From assembly GCA_025061975.1 (NCBI GenBank), contig JANXBB010000056.1:1-7757 (forward strand): a DNA stretch of 7,757 nucleotides. Reading direction: 5' to 3'. The notes under the pieces are model-generated. The model worked only from the letters and a program-made list of their open reading frames with translations. It had not been told where the DNA came from and ran no database searches. Every line of letters starts with the position of its first letter. Position 1 is the first letter of the stretch. A program made the translations under genes and the position numbers. Shown here in pieces: positions 6,271 through 7,757 of this stretch. This DNA is from Caldifarciminota bacterium (GTDB lineage: Bacteria; Hydrothermota; Tepidihabitantia; Tepidihabitantales; CAIPLT01).

Positions 6271-7757
6271 ATGTTTACTCTTTCTAAAAAAAGTTTGCCA
6301 ATTAGCGATTTGGGTAAAAAATTAATCAGCGGTACCGGGTATTCTTATTTGTCGCTTTTAGTAAACAAATTAATCGGCACCTTTAGCTCAATTTATTTAG
6401 CTCGCAAATTAGGACCGGAAAATTTAGGAGTGGTTTCGTTAGTCAATTATACAATTATGTTCATGCTCTTTTTAGCGGGCTTAGGAATCCCACAAGTTTT
6501 AATAAAACTCGGGTCAGAATTCGAAACCAAATACAATAAAAATAAAAGAAACGAGTTTATTTTTTGGGCTGTCTTGATCGAAATAATCGTCACACTGTTT
6601 TTCTGCTTTATTTATTTTATTAGTGCTAAAGCAATAGCGACTAGAATATATCGGCGGCCGATTTTGATTGACCTTTTTCGAATTTCCAGTTTAGCAGTAT
6701 TTTTTTATGCTCTAGGTTCGGTTATAAATACAATTTTCTGCACGGTTTTAGAATTTAAACTTAATTCCCTAAGTCAAATTTTTACGTATTTCACCGGTTT
6801 TATATTGATTGTACCTTTGGCACACTTTTTTGGTGTTAAAGGTGCGGTTCTTTCAGGGGTTTTTGCAAGTATTGTTTCTTTTTTATTAGCTTTATTTATT
6901 TTTTTAAAGATTAAAAAAACCCATGATTTAAATATTATCCCGAAACGTTTTTTTTTCAATAAAAACATTGCAAAAAATTCAATAAAAACACTTTTTGCCA
7001 ACTCTTTACCATTATTTTTATCAGGACTATTTACTGCTCCAGCACTGCCACTTCTTACAGTTTTTCTTTCGCATTTTTGTGGATTAAAAGCGATAGGTTA
7101 TTTTAATATCGCGTATTCATTGTCCCAATTTGTTCTATTTATCCCGCAAGCTGTTGGCACTCCATTTGTGCCTTTAGTATCGCAACTTATAGTATCGGAG
7201 CGCGACAAATTAAAACAATTTCTATTCAAAACTATTTTAAGTACTGGTATTTTGGTTTTTGTGATTAGTTTTATAATGTCTTTTTTAGGCCCAGTAATTT
7301 TGAGCGTTTTATATGGTCGTGACTATTTACCCTCTGAAAATATTTTAGTGTTACTTTTAGCAAGTACGTTTCTTGCTGGACTACTTTATATTTATGGGTA
7401 TTATCTTATAGCTTTAGGCAAAATGTGGAAATCGTTTTTTTTAAACTTTATTTGGTTTATTATCCTTGTTTTTGCGTCTTATCTTATAATAAGGAAAGTA
7501 GGCCTCATTGGTAGCGGAATTAGTTATCTTTTGGCTTATATTGTCCTTACAAGTATGATGTTATATTTCATTTACAAAGAACTCAAGGAAGATTTTCTTT
7601 TATTTGTAACTTATACATTTGTAGGCATGAGTATTATTTTATTGGTTCTTGTCCCAAAATTGTTGTTAGACCCACAAGCTATTTTTGCAGCACGAACACT
7701 TCTTTTAATGTTTTTTATTTTATATCTCTTTAGTTTTAGAAGAAAACTCTATAAAAT
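6271..7757 (+). CDS. Wzx-type polysaccharide flippase, 3' end outside the window
   Basis: Inner-membrane flippase of the MATE/MOP superfamily, expected to move undecaprenyl-linked repeat units to the periplasmic side. The frame is open from ATG 6271 to the window end (495 codons, no stop), which is about full length for the family, so few residues are probably missing. The N-terminus is typical: a short basic start, GTGYSYLSLLVNKLIGTF (21-38), ARKLGPENLGVVSL (44-57), and a helix ending LGIPQVLIKLG (71-81). Further family-like points are EFKLNSLSQI (161-170), FGVKGAVLSGV (187-197), GYFNIAYSLSQF (276-287), P301-L302, YGRDYLPS (348-355), and GLIGSGISYLLAY (411-423). I count about 12-14 hydrophobic helices, separated by Lys/Arg-rich loops such as 213-240. 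The ATG lies one base after the stop of the upstream gene, with no Shine-Dalgarno, so translation probably depends on the upstream ribosomes. Its place after a wzz/wzy pair supports the flippase call over a drug exporter. Confidence 0.9.
   Translation, partial: MFTLSKKSLPISDLGKKLISGTGYSYLSLLVNKLIGTFSSIYLARKLGPENLGVVSLVNYTIMFMLFLAGLGIPQVLIKLGSEFETKYNKNKRNEFIFWAVLIEIIVTLFFCFIYFISAKAIATRIYRRPILIDLFRISSLAVFFYALGSVINTIFCTVLEFKLNSLSQIFTYFTGFILIVPLAHFFGVKGAVLSGVFASIVSFLLALFIFLKIKKTHDLNIIPKRFFFNKNIAKNSIKTLFANSLPLFLSGLFTAPALPLLTVFLSHFCGLKAIGYFNIAYSLSQFVLFIPQAVGTPFVPLVSQLIVSERDKLKQFLFKTILSTGILVFVISFIMSFLGPVILSVLYGRDYLPSENILVLLLASTFLAGLLYIYGYYLIALGKMWKSFFLNFIWFIILVFASYLIIRKVGLIGSGISYLLAYIVLTSMMLYFIYKELKEDFLLFVTYTFVGMSIILLVLVPKLLLDPQAIFAARTLLLMFFILYLFSFRRKLYK

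Noticed and set aside
6240..6300. Possible terminator or promoter between the wzy- and wzx-like genes
   Set aside because: Only one base separates the genes. There is no GC-rich hairpin with a T-run, and TTGAAG/TGAAAT is too weak a promoter match to list.
6774..7001. 75-codon open frame on the minus strand
   Set aside because: It is antisense to the flippase, whose plus-strand frame runs unbroken for 495 codons with clear family motifs.
1..7757. A defence, toxin-antitoxin, mobile or otherwise new multi-gene system
   Set aside because: All five genes fit known families (PolA and Wzx/Wzy polysaccharide assembly). I saw no repeats, inverted ends, transposase or recombinase, and no unexplained conserved block.

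Overview
This window is a gapless run of five same-strand genes in AT-rich DNA: a housekeeping DNA polymerase I (polA), followed without any intergenic space by the start of a Wzx/Wzy-type surface polysaccharide cluster. It is bacterial (PolA, a non-hydrolysing UDP-GlcNAc 2-epimerase, and a Wzz co-polymerase) and uses the standard code, with TAA and TGA stops and no in-frame TGA. GC is low by eye, and the proteins are rich in Lys, Glu, Ile and Leu. Only one of the five starts has an obvious Shine-Dalgarno sequence, and gene ends overlap or nearly touch. This looks like a compact genome, perhaps from an uncultivated low-GC lineage, but I cannot name a phylum from the sequence.

Layout: 26-2530 polA (834 aa, complete). 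2500-3648 wecB-like UDP-GlcNAc 2-epimerase, whose TTG start lies inside the polA 3' end. 3665-4888 Wzz-type chain-length regulator (a TTG at 3629 is an alternative start). 4881-6269 O-antigen polymerase/ligase-like membrane protein (an ATG at 4818 would lengthen it). 6271-7757 Wzx-type flippase, open to the end of the window with no stop. No stretch over 30 bases lacks a gene, and I see no RNA gene, insertion sequence, CRISPR array or hairpin terminator.

How the genes work together (inference from families): the epimerase makes UDP-ManNAc. Glycosyltransferases not in this window, probably further downstream, would build a lipid-linked repeat unit. The Wzx-like protein would flip it across the inner membrane, the Wzy-like protein would polymerise it, and the Wzz-like protein would set chain length. 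PolA has no obvious role in this and is probably linked only by transcription.

I found no new multi-gene system. The points most worth a second look are in PolA (a natural Tyr at the O-helix position that controls sugar discrimination, and a degenerate proofreading domain), the polA/wecB overlap, a candidate internal promoter whose predicted start site falls at the wzz ATG, and an Asp in place of the usual His in the Wzy/WaaL signature.
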